Program-made: the position numbers and the translations under genes
Notes under the pieces: generated by a model
Seen by the model: only the letters and a program-made list of their open reading frames with translations
Databases searched by the model: none
What the model was told of the DNA's origin: nothing
From: Acidobacteriota bacterium
Lineage (GTDB): Bacteria > Acidobacteriota > Blastocatellia > Pyrinomonadales > Pyrinomonadaceae
Length of the DNA stretch: 64,000 bases
Assembly: GCA_016700175.1 (NCBI GenBank)
Contig: CP065003.1
Span: 2,366,001-2,430,000 of the forward strand
Direction: 5' to 3'
Shown: positions 25,024 through 34,494 of the stretch, one piece after another
Numbering within the stretch: the first letter of the stretch is position 1
Layout: every line of letters starts with the position of its first letter

Positions 25024-26550
25024 ATGAAAGGTGACAGTTCAGGAAAGGAGAAAGCGACGGCTGAAGGAAGGTTCCCGATCAGTGAAAAACCTGACATTGG
25101 CGGGCCCATTTTGGCGCTGATCGAGTTCGCCGGTTCTGTCCGGCTCGGTATCGTCCTTCTTATCCTGATAATCATCGCCAGCATTCTGGGGATGATCATC
25201 ACGCAGCAAAATGTCCCGGGATTCGACTCGTATTATGCGGGTCTCAGTGAATTCGAAAGGAACCTGTTCTCTGCTCTCGGGCTCTTCGACGTTTACCATT
25301 CCTGGTATTTCATCACGCTTCTCGCCCTTCTGGCACTGAACATAGTACTCGCCTCTGTCGATCGGTTCCCCAGGACCCTCAGGTTGGTCAGGAACCCGAA
25401 TATCGAACCATCGACCGAATGGGTCGGGACAAGGGAGTTCTCTGCGGCATTTGCCGCCTTCGGGTCGCGGCAAGAACTCAGGAAGCTCGCCGAAGGAACT
25501 CTGGGACGCTCGGGATTTCGAAAGCCGGTTGTGACCGAGCGGCCCGGAAGAACGATCATCTTTGCCGAATCAGGCTCCTGGAACAGATTGGGAGCATATC
25601 CGGTGCATCTTGCGTTACTGACGATCCTCTTCGCGGGCTCCATCAGCGCGATGTTCGGATTAACCGGCGAAATGACCCTCAGCCGGGGTCAATCGTCCGA
25701 TAGGATAAGAAGCACCGTCTTCAGGGACGGGCGGTCGATGATCGCGTTCGAGCAGCTTCCGTTCTCGGTCCGTTGTACCGACCTCAGACAGAAGCTCATC
25801 GATCCGAGGGGCTCGATCGAGGTTGAAAACTCGCTCGACTGGATAACGGATCTGAAGATCGAGGACGGGGCAGGATCGGGGACGGCCTCAGTTTCGCTAA
25901 ACCGGCCACTCGATCACAAAGGCTACAGGTTCTTCCATTCGAGTTTCATTCCGATCGGAAAAGCCAGGAGCGTCACGGTGGAGGTCGGCGCGGGATCTGC
26001 CCGGAAAGAGACGGTGACGCTTGCGCAGGGTGAGTCGGCTTCGATCTCCGGCGGTTACTCCGTCAAGTTCGTGGACTTCCGTTCGAATATGGATTCGGAG
26101 AGGCAGGGCGGAACCGGGAATTCGACCTCGTACGAGAACCCCGCCGCGATCCTCGAAATTACCGACCGCGACGGTTCCAGCCGCTCGGCTTTCGCTTTCG
26201 AATTGCCGCAACGAGACGGAACCACGTCTCTCAATTCTTTCCGCGGTTTGGATCTGAAGCTGACCGGATTCGAGCGGGTATCGGAATCTCACGTCCTGTT
26301 CGTCCAGTACGACCCGGGTGTCCGTTTTCTCTATGCGGGGTTCCTGCTGCTCGCCGCCTCGTTGATCGCTGTGTTCTTCTTCTCACACAAACGTGTCTGG
26401 ATCGCGATCGAAGAAAGTGAGGATGACGGGCAATCGGTCACCATCGGAGGCGATACGAACCGCAACCATCTCGCATTTGAGGAGAGATTCAGGAAGATCG
26501 TGGAAGGAATCGGAACCCGAAGCACGAGCGACGGGCAAATCGAGGACTGA
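25024..26550 (+). CDS. Cytochrome c biogenesis protein Ccs1/ResB family (copy 2)
   Basis: A 508-residue paralogue of the gene at 16297. It keeps the same landmarks: SVRLGIVLLILIIIASILG, FDVYHSWYFITLLALLALN, a GSWNRLGAYPVHLALL helix and a C-terminal helix just before FFFSHKRVW, with a large periplasmic domain between. It lies 114 bp after the CbcL-like gene and should serve haem attachment to the neighbouring cytochromes. Its last codons GAG GAC TGA are themselves the first unit of a GGACTGA heptad repeat. Confidence 0.87.
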   Translation: MKGDSSGKEKATAEGRFPISEKPDIGGPILALIEFAGSVRLGIVLLILIIIASILGMIITQQNVPGFDSYYAGLSEFERNLFSALGLFDVYHSWYFITLLALLALNIVLASVDRFPRTLRLVRNPNIEPSTEWVGTREFSAAFAAFGSRQELRKLAEGTLGRSGFRKPVVTERPGRTIIFAESGSWNRLGAYPVHLALLTILFAGSISAMFGLTGEMTLSRGQSSDRIRSTVFRDGRSMIAFEQLPFSVRCTDLRQKLIDPRGSIEVENSLDWITDLKIEDGAGSGTASVSLNRPLDHKGYRFFHSSFIPIGKARSVTVEVGAGSARKETVTLAQGESASISGGYSVKFVDFRSNMDSERQGGTGNSTSYENPAAILEITDRDGSSRSAFAFELPQRDGTTSLNSFRGLDLKLTGFERVSESHVLFVQYDPGVRFLYAGFLLLAASLIAVFFFSHKRVWIAIEESEDDGQSVTIGGDTNRNHLAFEERFRKIVEGIGTRSTSDGQIED

Positions 26551-26612
26551 GGACTGAGTAAAGATTGGCCGGGAGCGTCCCCGTCCGCCACTGAAAGGAC
26601 TGAGGACTGAGT
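26541..26612 (+). repeat. GGACTGA heptad repeats starting inside the ccs1 stop
   Basis: GAGGACTGAGGACTGAG begins within the last two codons of the gene ending at 26550, and a second GGACTGAGGACTGAG follows at about 26598. Between them lies a short GTCCCCGTCCGCC stretch that recalls the palindrome at 16270 and 27300. The remaining DNA to 26726 shows nothing else. Confidence 0.7.
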
Positions 26613-26741
26613 TTCGCTGAACTAGGGTCGTTCACTCATCGAGAACGGATTGCAAAGTTGACGCTTTTCTGTGTATGCTTCCCGGCAAAAAAGTACACCG
26701 CTGAAAGATAGCGAAACGACGATCACAAGGAGATATACAAG

Positions 26742-27272
26742 ATGTCCAGTCGAATCGAAGTCGAACTTCAGGGACCTCAGTTCGTCCAGTCAGCCGTTGA
26801 GATATCGAAGACGGCTTCTTTGGGAAGCATCTCACGGCTCAACGCCCGGAACGTCACATCTGACTCGCTGTCAGCTCTTAAGACCGCGCTTTCAAATCTC
26901 AAAGCATATTTCACGAAAGACGCGCAGGTGATGCTCACAACCTCGCAGGATCTCCCTTCGAACGCGACAGCGGACCTCTCGTCGGCTTCGGGAGTCACCG
27001 TGATGTGCACCAAACCGGTATCAGAAGGCTGGTGGAACTCGATGCAGGCTCAAAACGCGGCGGAGATGCAGATGCAGGTTTCCGACCAGCAGCAGTCTCA
27101 AACGATCGGGGCGCAAATGGCGGCTGACGCCAAGAAGGGACAGATGGAACGCTGGAAGATCATGCAGGACACACATGTGAAGATCTCCGAGATGCACAGG
27201 GAAACGTATATCAACCGCCGGAAATCGGCCCAAAAGGTCCACGACAAGTTTTCCAAGTTTCTGAAAGATTAG
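26742..27272 (+). CDS. Hypothetical helical protein
   Basis: A 176-residue soluble protein with no signal peptide. It has an excellent ribosome site (AAGGAG) before ATG 26742. The N-terminal part is mixed and Ser/Thr-rich; the C-terminal 80 residues are rich in Gln, Met and Lys and should form a long helix or coiled coil (MQAQNAAEMQMQVSDQQQSQ, then a charged RRKSAQKVHDKFSKFLKD end). I do not recognise a family. It stands alone between repeats. Confidence 0.6.
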   Translation: MSSRIEVELQGPQFVQSAVEISKTASLGSISRLNARNVTSDSLSALKTALSNLKAYFTKDAQVMLTTSQDLPSNATADLSSASGVTVMCTKPVSEGWWNSMQAQNAAEMQMQVSDQQQSQTIGAQMAADAKKGQMERWKIMQDTHVKISEMHRETYINRRKSAQKVHDKFSKFLKD

Positions 27273-27695
<423 letters not shown>

Positions 27696-30395
27696 TCACA
27701 TCCCCGCTTCGCCGCTTTCTCCGATCTCGGCCCGTGCCGCCGAGAGCCTTGCGATCGGAACCCGGAAAGGCGAACAGCTCACGTAATCGATCTCCAGACC
27801 GTTGAAGAAGTGGATCGAACGCGGATCGCCTCCGTGCTCGCCGCAGACGCCGATCTTCAGTTTCGGGTTCGCTGCCCGGCCTTTCTCGACGGCGATCCGT
27901 ACAAGCTCGCCGACTCCCGCGCGGTCGATCGTCTGGAACGGATCGTCCGGAAAGATCTTCTGCTCGACATAGTGCGGAAGAAAGCGTCCCGAGTCGTCGC
28001 GACTCAGACCCAGGGTCGTCTGGGTCAGGTCATTCGTTCCGAACGAGAAGAAATCGGCCTCGGCGGCGATCTTGTCTGCGACCAGCGCCGCCCTCGGAAG
28101 TTCGATCATCGTACCTACGAAGTACTCCAGATCCTGGCCGTTCTGATTGATGATTTGGTCGGCGATCGACCTGACAAGCCGTGCCTGGTTGATGAACTCC
28201 TCCGGCGTCGACACCAGAGGCACCATCACCTCCGGTATCACCTTCACACCGTCTCCCTTCACTTCGCAGGCCGCCTCGAAGATCGCCCGCACCTGCGTCC
28301 GCGTCACCTCGGGAACCAGGATACCAAGCCTGCATCCGCGCAATCCGAGCATGGGATTAGCTTCCGTAAGCTGGTCGACACGACGCATCAGCCTCCGCTT
28401 GTCCGCAAGCTCGTCGAGCAGTTCGTCCATTTCGAGAGGGGTCGCCTTTCTGGCCGCGAACTTCATCTCGGTCAGTTCGTTCATCAACTCCACCTTGTTC
28501 GGAAGGAACTCGTGCAGAGGCGGGTCCAGAAGTCGTATCGTCACCGGAAGCCCGTCCATAGCGCGGAAGATCTCCGCGAAGTCCCGCTTCTGATACGGAA
28601 GAAGTTTCGCCAGCGCCTTCTCGCGCTCACCGACGCCTGTGGCCAGGATCATCTCGCGCATCACTTCAAGCCGCTCGTCGTCGAAGAACATATGTTCGGT
28701 ACGGCACAGCCCTATCCCCTGCGCGCCGTATCCGCGCGCCACCGCGGAATCGTGGCCCGTGTCCGCATTCGCCCAGACGTCGAGCCTGCGATAATCGTCG
28801 GACCATTTCATCAACTGCTCAAAATCCTCGTCCAGCTCGGGTTCGATCGTCGGGGCCTGCCCCCTGTAGACCTTCCCGGTGGTGCCGTCGACGGTTATCC
28901 ACTCGCCTTTCGGGATCGTAACGCCATCGACCGTGAACTCATTGTGGCCGTAATTGATATCGAGCGCAGTCGCGCCGACGACGCAGGGCTTACCCATTCC
29001 GCGCGCGACGACCGCGGCGTGGCTCGTCATCCCGCCGCGCATAGTCAGGATCGCTTTAGCGCCAACCATTCCGTGGAAATCGTCGGGGCTCGTTTCCTTT
29101 CGGACCAGCACCACATCCTCGCCTTCCCGGGCGTACTCTTCCGCCTCGTCGGGAGAAAAGACGGTCTTCCCGTGCGCGGCCCCGGGACTCGCCGGAAGGC
29201 CTTTGGCAAGCACATCGAGTTTCGCCGTGGGATCGATCATCGGGTGCAGCAGCTGATCGAGCTGCTGCGGAGAGATCCTCCTGAGAGCTTCTTTCTCATC
29301 GATCAGACCCTCGCGGACCATAGCGACCGCGATCTTCACAGCCGCGGCGCCGGTTCGCTTCCCGGCTCGCGTTTGCAGTATGAAGAGCTTTCCGCGCTCG
29401 ATCGTGAACTCTATGTCCTGCATCTCGTGGTAGTTGCTTTCGAGCCGGTCGCTGATCGATGAAAGCTCACTGTAAATGTCCGGCATCTGCTCTGCGAGCG
29501 CCGATATGGGATTCGGCGTGCGGATTCCCGCGACGACGTCCTCGCCCTGCGCGTTGAGCAGGTACTCGCCGTACAGCTTCCTTTCGCCGGTCGCGGGATT
29601 TCGCGTGAAGCACACGCCGGTGCCGCTGTCCTCGCCGAGGTTGCCGAACACCATCGCCTGCACGTTGACTGCGGTGCCCAGATCGCCCGGGATCTTGTTG
29701 ACCCTTCTGTAGTCGACTGCGCGGCGGCCCATCCAGGAATCAAACACGGCGGCGATCGCCATCTTCAGCTGTTCGGAAACGTCTTGAGGAAATTCCTGTT
29801 TGCCCTCCGAAGCGATGATCCGTTTGAAGATCGCGACTACTTCCTTCAGTTCATCGACGTCCAGCTCGGCATCACTCTTCCCGCCGGCTTTGAATCGGTC
29901 GAGCACCCTTTCGAACTTGTCGTGTTCGACATCGAGGACTATCTGGCCGAACAGACCGACGAACCTTCGGTACGAATCCCACGCGAAGCGCTCGTTTTGC
30001 GTCTGCTTCGATAGGCCTTCGACGGTTTCGTCGTTGAGGCCGAGGTTAAGGATAGTGTCCATCATCCCGGGCATCGAGAACGGTGATCCGGACCGTACGG
30101 AAACGAGCAGGGGGTTCTTGCGGTCTCCGAATTTTTTGCCCTGGCGGTCTTCGATCACGGACAGCTTTGCGACCACCTCTTCCCAGAGGCCCTCCGGAAA
30201 AATATTGTGGTTCGAGTGGTACTCGTTACAGCAGGCCGTCGTGATGATGAAGCCCGGCGGGACGGGAAGCCCGATGTCGGTCATATGCGCAAGAGCGGCG
30301 CCTTTGCCTCCAAGCATCATCTTTCCGCGTTCGCTCTTTGGATCTTCGAAATCCTCGAACAGGAAGCTCCATTGTGTTTTCGTTTCCGGATGCAT
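27696..30395 (-). CDS. ppdK: Pyruvate, phosphate dikinase
   Basis: An 899-residue enzyme that interconverts pyruvate, ATP and Pi with PEP, AMP and PPi. The ATP-grasp part comes first (GGKGAALAHMTDIGLPVPPGF), then the phosphohistidine swivel domain with GGMTSHAA carrying the catalytic His, then the PEP/pyruvate barrel with CGEHGGDP and the catalytic Cys. Length is normal. ATG 30395 is chosen because GGAGGAG lies before it; the longer frame to 30479 lacks this. It lies beside the electron-transfer genes but shows no shared promoter with them. Its stop codon is directly followed by a heptad array. Confidence 0.96.
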   Translation of the reverse strand: MHPETKTQWSFLFEDFEDPKSERGKMMLGGKGAALAHMTDIGLPVPPGFIITTACCNEYHSNHNIFPEGLWEEVVAKLSVIEDRQGKKFGDRKNPLLVSVRSGSPFSMPGMMDTILNLGLNDETVEGLSKQTQNERFAWDSYRRFVGLFGQIVLDVEHDKFERVLDRFKAGGKSDAELDVDELKEVVAIFKRIIASEGKQEFPQDVSEQLKMAIAAVFDSWMGRRAVDYRRVNKIPGDLGTAVNVQAMVFGNLGEDSGTGVCFTRNPATGERKLYGEYLLNAQGEDVVAGIRTPNPISALAEQMPDIYSELSSISDRLESNYHEMQDIEFTIERGKLFILQTRAGKRTGAAAVKIAVAMVREGLIDEKEALRRISPQQLDQLLHPMIDPTAKLDVLAKGLPASPGAAHGKTVFSPDEAEEYAREGEDVVLVRKETSPDDFHGMVGAKAILTMRGGMTSHAAVVARGMGKPCVVGATALDINYGHNEFTVDGVTIPKGEWITVDGTTGKVYRGQAPTIEPELDEDFEQLMKWSDDYRRLDVWANADTGHDSAVARGYGAQGIGLCRTEHMFFDDERLEVMREMILATGVGEREKALAKLLPYQKRDFAEIFRAMDGLPVTIRLLDPPLHEFLPNKVELMNELTEMKFAARKATPLEMDELLDELADKRRLMRRVDQLTEANPMLGLRGCRLGILVPEVTRTQVRAIFEAACEVKGDGVKVIPEVMVPLVSTPEEFINQARLVRSIADQIINQNGQDLEYFVGTMIELPRAALVADKIAAEADFFSFGTNDLTQTTLGLSRDDSGRFLPHYVEQKIFPDDPFQTIDRAGVGELVRIAVEKGRAANPKLKIGVCGEHGGDPRSIHFFNGLEIDYVSCSPFRVPIARLSAARAEIGESGEAGM

Positions 30396-30476
30396 TTTTC
30401 TTCTCCTCCGGGGTGCTGCCCCAACCGACATTTTAACTCTCATTGCGGCAACGCCCGCAATCCGCTGCGTGCAGAT

Positions 30477-30521
30477 CAAAAGAAAAGCAGGGCAAGCCGG
30501 TCTTCAATCGGCCTGCCCTGC
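30477..30521 (-). terminator. Rho-independent terminator of the MtrAB-like operon
   Basis: GCAGGGCA (30487-30494) pairs with TGCCCTGC (30514-30521), with four further pairs inside. Read on the minus strand the stem is followed by TTTTCTTTT. It lies 85 bp after the stop of the barrel gene and before the ppdK gene, so it should end the conduit operon. Confidence 0.8.
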
Positions 30522-30605
30522 CTCGGCAGTTCAGTGATCACAGCTCTTGTTCCCGGCCGGCTGTTGTCCGGCCGGATACCTTCCCTTGTCCGTATCGGGG
30601 GAACC

Positions 30606-32708
30606 CTAGTCCCTTCGACCGAGATAGATCGTCACCGACGTGTACGGCAGGTGAGCCCGATAGTCCTGGCTGACGAATCCGCCGAACAGAGGCACATCGA
30701 ACTTCTCGTCGTAGTTGTAGTACTGGTACCCGATGTTCCAGTCAACGTTCCTGAATAGCCTGAACGTACCTCTGACTTCAGGAGACTGGAAGCTCAGCGG
30801 ATAACTTCCAATGATCGTGCGGGACGGGCCGATGAACTCGTCACCTTCTCCCGTGTCCTTTGAAATCCGGTAGGCACCGAAGATCGAGACCTTCGGATGG
30901 GGCCTGAACCAAACATCAAAGTAACCGTAGTGGTTTCTCAGATCATAGATACTCATACCGATGCCGTTCCCGAAGTTCCTTGTCGGAATGATGATATCGG
31001 TCTCGGCATTCAGGTAAGTGTAGTTATATCCGCCGTTTACGGTAACATTCCCGTTCGGCATATAGCTGAAAGCGGCGCCGAAGCTCGTGCTCTTCACATC
31101 CGCGACAAGGATATCCGACGGATCCGAGACCGAGAGGCCCGGATTTGAATTGTCCTTCGCTTCGAAGCTCACCGAGATCGACAGATCGTCTGTTGGCGCG
31201 AAGTGGTTTTTGATACGGAACTGCGTATACTCATTGTTCGACAGCCTTGTGAATGGGTTGTCGCCGTCACCCGCCTCCATATCGAAGTTTATCCGCCACT
31301 TCTTCCCGAACGGTTTCGCCTGGAAGCCGGCGAGAAAAGCGTTGGTCGTGTTCTCGCCTTCCTCAAAGAAGGAGCTCGAACTCGGACTCTGAAGATCCTC
31401 GTCAAGCCCCTGAAGTTGGACCTTTCGGTCCGTGTACCGGTAGCCGAGATAGAAGTTGAAGAACCTGTTCACGTCGACGCTTCCCTCGAGCGTGTTCATT
31501 ATCCGCTCGTAGTCGGTGAACCGCCAGACAGAATCTTCAGACGTTGATGCGGGATTCATTCCCAGCAGGATCGAGTTGAACAACACGTTTCCGCCGGAGA
31601 TCCTGTACGATGTGACCCCAAACGTGTTCGAGATCTCAACCTTGTCTCCGAGGAAGAACGTGACGCCTATGTCGCCGTTCCCATTCGGTTTGCTCGAATC
31701 ACCGGATGCGGAATACTCGTCGAGCACGATCGGGGTGCCGTTGCTGCTCAACCCGGTGATCATCTCGCTGAAAGTAAAGTCGGTCTTCGTGTCCGAATAG
31801 ATAAACCGTCCGGAAACCTCGGCGACACCTTCCCAGTATTTGTGTCCGGTGAGCTTGTGGTACCAGGTGCTTCCGTCGATCGGCATCATCCGCTCGAAGC
31901 TTGTTAGCGACGAGTTCGGACTGGGATTCTCACCGGGTTCGAATCCGTTGATGAACCAGCGGTGATTCTCCTTGAAGTCCCTGTAACCCTCGGTCACCGA
32001 GAAGTTGAATCCGCCAAAGCTCAGATCGACCCCGAACCGGAAATCGTACGCCTTGGTGCTGTAATCGTTAAGGATCGGGAACTCGTCCCTCTGGTAATCG
32101 AAGGTCGTGTGAGCCGGCCCTTCGTTGTCGTCGTAAGAGAATCCCGCGCGGAATTTCACCCGCCGGTTCTGCGGCAGAAGGGTCAGGTTGAAGTCGCCCA
32201 TATTGTGGACGGTATTCTGCGTATGCTCGCCGTTCGCGATGTTCACAAGGTGGTTGTAGTACTTGAACCTCCTGAGCATCGTATCGAACTTGTACCATCC
32301 CAGCTTCTCGACGTTCACCCTCGCGTAGCCGTTCGGGTCGCCTCCCCAACCACTGCTGGTGATCAGGATCGAATCGAACGGCTTGCCGCCCGACTCTTCC
32401 GCGGTCGCGAAGAACGACGAGTTGAACAGCCTCGCGCCCGCCTTGTAGTTCAGATCCGATCTGTATTTGTCTTCGTTTCCATCGAGGCTCCGAAACCGGA
32501 CCCCGAACTCGATGCTTGATTTGATCTCGTATCCGCCGGTCAGATTGACCTCATCGTCCTGCTTCGCCGCAGAAGATGATCCTCCCGACCCGCTCGACCC
32601 GGAGGTGCTCGACACCTCCTGTGCTGAAAGACCCGTGCAAAGGATCAGCATCAGGCCGACGGCGCTTACGAGACCCGTAATAGCGCTTTTTCTGAAATAG
32701 CATTTCAT
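30606..32708 (-). CDS. MtrB/PioB-like outer-membrane beta-barrel
   Basis: A 700-residue protein with a signal peptide (to about residue 30, LILCTGLSA) and a Ser/Gly-rich start, followed by some 600 residues of amphipathic strands rich in Tyr, Phe and Gly (YRYTDRKVQL, NGGYNYTYLNAETD, DVWFRPHPKVSIFGAYR) and an end of the form TSVTIYLGRRD. Size and its place 27 bp after a decahaem cytochrome match the MtrB/PioB porins that enclose MtrA and let electrons cross the outer membrane. The N-terminal CxxC of Shewanella MtrB is absent. GGGGACGGAA precedes ATG 32708. Confidence 0.78.
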   Translation of the reverse strand: MKCYFRKSAITGLVSAVGLMLILCTGLSAQEVSSTSGSSGSGGSSSAAKQDDEVNLTGGYEIKSSIEFGVRFRSLDGNEDKYRSDLNYKAGARLFNSSFFATAEESGGKPFDSILITSSGWGGDPNGYARVNVEKLGWYKFDTMLRRFKYYNHLVNIANGEHTQNTVHNMGDFNLTLLPQNRRVKFRAGFSYDDNEGPAHTTFDYQRDEFPILNDYSTKAYDFRFGVDLSFGGFNFSVTEGYRDFKENHRWFINGFEPGENPSPNSSLTSFERMMPIDGSTWYHKLTGHKYWEGVAEVSGRFIYSDTKTDFTFSEMITGLSSNGTPIVLDEYSASGDSSKPNGNGDIGVTFFLGDKVEISNTFGVTSYRISGGNVLFNSILLGMNPASTSEDSVWRFTDYERIMNTLEGSVDVNRFFNFYLGYRYTDRKVQLQGLDEDLQSPSSSSFFEEGENTTNAFLAGFQAKPFGKKWRINFDMEAGDGDNPFTRLSNNEYTQFRIKNHFAPTDDLSISVSFEAKDNSNPGLSVSDPSDILVADVKSTSFGAAFSYMPNGNVTVNGGYNYTYLNAETDIIIPTRNFGNGIGMSIYDLRNHYGYFDVWFRPHPKVSIFGAYRISKDTGEGDEFIGPSRTIIGSYPLSFQSPEVRGTFRLFRNVDWNIGYQYYNYDEKFDVPLFGGFVSQDYRAHLPYTSVTIYLGRRD

Positions 32709-32734
32709 TGTTCCGTCCCCCGTATGCATTTCCA

Positions 32735-33766
32735 TTACCTGAAGAACGCAGGATGCGTGTTGGATCCGTGGATCCTCACGTGGCATACCGTGCAGTTCTG
32801 GGTCCTCGCTTCATCCTGGCGGTGGAAGCTCGGAACTCCCGGCGCCAGATCCGGTTGAAGTATCTCGGTGTGGCACTCAAGACAGAGCTGCCTGACCTGA
32901 TTCCTCTTCAGCATCTTCGGATTCGTTGAACCGTGGGTGTTGTGGCAGGTCGCACAGCCCTCGACGGTGATCGGCAGGTGTTCGTAAACGAAAGGCCCCT
33001 GCTTGTCGGTGTGGCACTTGACGCAAACCGCGTCCGCGCCGACCGAAAGCCGGGCGTTCTTGACCTCAAATCCGCCGTGCGAGTTGTGGCAGTCGCTGCA
33101 GTTCATCTGTCCTTCGAGCACCTTGTGGTGGAAAGGCTGACTGAACTGCGCCTTCGCCTGCTGATGGCAGCTGAGACAAAGCTGAGGCTCACTGACCTTC
33201 AGCATCTTTGTCATCGCCGTGCCCGGGTTGTCCTCGGAATCGATCGCCGGATACGTGATAGATCCGACCTGTGTCGGATGATTCGTAGCGCCGTGAGCCG
33301 AGTGGCAATCCGTACAGCCTATGTTGTTTCGGTAATGTTCGCTCCTTCGGAACTGGTTGTGATCTTCCTTGCCGGCGTGGCACGAAAGGCAGTTCTCAGA
33401 GATCTGTTTTGGTGATTTGTCCTTAAAGGAGATTATCTTGGTCGGATCGGCCTCTTCGATATGCGCCCTTCCGGGCCCGTGGCAGGATTCACATCCTGTC
33501 GCCTTGTCCTTCCAATCCTCGAGCTGAGCAAGCTGTGAGTGCTTTGTTTTCGAGAAACCCTTGAACTGGTCCTCGTGGCACGCTTTGCAGGACTCGCTCC
33601 CTACATAGTCGTCTTGATTTGCACTGGTCTCGGCCGCCTCCGGCGCTTCGGGTTCAGAGACAAGCGTCCCGACCGCACGTGACTGGATACCATAGACCAG
33701 CCAAACGGCAAGGATCACCGCCCAAAGCCCCAACAAGGTCGCCTTGACCAGTTTTCGTGTGATCAT
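32735..33766 (-). CDS. Decahaem MtrA/DmsE-like c-type cytochrome
   Basis: A 343-residue protein with one N-terminal hydrophobic segment (residues about 8-28) and ten CxxCH motifs (CKACH, CESCH, CLSCH, CTDCH, CLSCH, CSDCH, CVKCH, CATCH, CLECH, CTVCH). Number of haems, length near 330 residues and the recurrent C..CHN.HG spacing match the MtrA/DmsE/PioA family, which forms the haem wire inside an outer-membrane porin. GGAGG precedes ATG 33766. Two tandem CRP-type sites lie 100-140 bp upstream. No surface MtrC/OmcA-type cytochrome is in the window. Confidence 0.9.
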   Translation of the reverse strand: MITRKLVKATLLGLWAVILAVWLVYGIQSRAVGTLVSEPEAPEAAETSANQDDYVGSESCKACHEDQFKGFSKTKHSQLAQLEDWKDKATGCESCHGPGRAHIEEADPTKIISFKDKSPKQISENCLSCHAGKEDHNQFRRSEHYRNNIGCTDCHSAHGATNHPTQVGSITYPAIDSEDNPGTAMTKMLKVSEPQLCLSCHQQAKAQFSQPFHHKVLEGQMNCSDCHNSHGGFEVKNARLSVGADAVCVKCHTDKQGPFVYEHLPITVEGCATCHNTHGSTNPKMLKRNQVRQLCLECHTEILQPDLAPGVPSFHRQDEARTQNCTVCHVRIHGSNTHPAFFR

Positions 33767-33840
33767 GCTGATGCCTCCAAAATTCGTTTGCCTCTCGGGG
33801 GTCAGGGGAGGCAATGGTCGGGTTAAACCGCCAGCCACAC

Positions 33841-33904
33841 TTTAATTTAATGGCGAAAACCGTGTCTGTGAGCGATATCACGGTTGATTGTGACGACCGT
33901 CACA
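33841..33904 (-). promoter_or_regulatory. Two tandem CRP-type sites upstream of the MtrAB-like operon
   Basis: TGTGAGCGATATCACG at 33867-33882 and TGTGACGACCGTCACA at 33889-33904 both fit TGTGA-N6-TCACA, the second perfectly. Their centres are 22 bp apart, about two helix turns, so two dimers could sit on one face. The AT-rich stretch 33841-33850 on the proximal side could hold the -10 (TAAATT, 33849-33844). Confidence 0.78.
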
Positions 33905-33920
33905 TCGCTGTTTCGGAGGG

Positions 33921-34385
33921 TTAAATGCTTGTGGAGCCAAATACTTGCCGGCCTTTGCAGAGATTGGTGCCGAGAAGCGTCACAAGCCGAAAACAGAGTG
34001 CGGGATGAAGCTGAAGGACGCGCGCCAACTCGGTTCCCTTGGCAGATTCGAACCTGCACTGGGAACGCGTGACGACCGAAACATCATAGACGGTCCCGGT
34101 GACGGCTTCCGGGATCCCGACGATCTCCCCTCGCGCGATCTCCCTTGTCACGGCGGACCCCTCGCCCGTCCCGATCACCAGAAGCGCCTTTCCCGACCGC
34201 AGGACAACGAACTCGTCCGCGGGCTCGCCTTTTCCGATCACGACGGCTCCCGCGGGCGCCTCTCGTTTCTCGAGCAAACCGGCAAGATCGCGCTTTACAG
34301 CAGCCGGCATTCCCTTGACCAGTTCCTTGTAATGGACAGGATTGCCCGCCAGCGAGTGTGCTTTTGGCTGGGATCTCTCGCTCAT
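33921..34385 (-). CDS. Stand-alone cyclic-nucleotide-type sensor domain protein
   Basis: A 154-residue cytoplasmic protein with a cNMP-binding beta roll (APAGAVVIGKGEPADEFVVL, then SGKALLVIGTGEG and ARGEIVGIPEAV) followed by a short helical end. There is no winged-helix DNA-binding part, unlike the Crp/Fnr proteins nearby. The phosphate-binding Arg of cAMP receptors is not evident. ATG 34385 is favoured because a CRP-type site at 34465 would put the transcript start downstream of the other possible start at 34457. It could bind the same ligand as, or modulate, the Crp encoded next door. Confidence 0.7.
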   Translation of the reverse strand: MSERSQPKAHSLAGNPVHYKELVKGMPAAVKRDLAGLLEKREAPAGAVVIGKGEPADEFVVLRSGKALLVIGTGEGSAVTREIARGEIVGIPEAVTGTVYDVSVVTRSQCRFESAKGTELARVLQLHPALCFRLVTLLGTNLCKGRQVFGSTSI

Positions 34386-34464
34386 TCTGACCTTCGGACC
34401 TTGAGCCTCCGGCCGAGATTTGCACACGGATCCGGCGTAACGTAGGACGGCGGTCACGCCTCGG

Positions 34465-34480
34465 CGTGACGAAGGTCACA
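34465..34480 (-). promoter_or_regulatory. CRP-type site before the cNMP-domain gene
   Basis: CGTGACGAAGGTCACA matches TGTGA-N6-TCACA at all but the first base. It lies between the stop of the Crp gene (34495) and the start of the cNMP-domain gene. The -10 candidate at 34444-34439 (TACGTT) is weak, which would place the site near -41. Confidence 0.55.
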
Positions 34481-34494
34481 CGAACACGTCTGTG

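Noticed and set aside
26727..26741. A ribosome site resembling those of phage T7-type expression vectors before the gene at 26742
   Set aside because: AAGGAGATATACA is a short match and the gene and flanks are native-looking repeats and coding DNA; no vector sequence is present.
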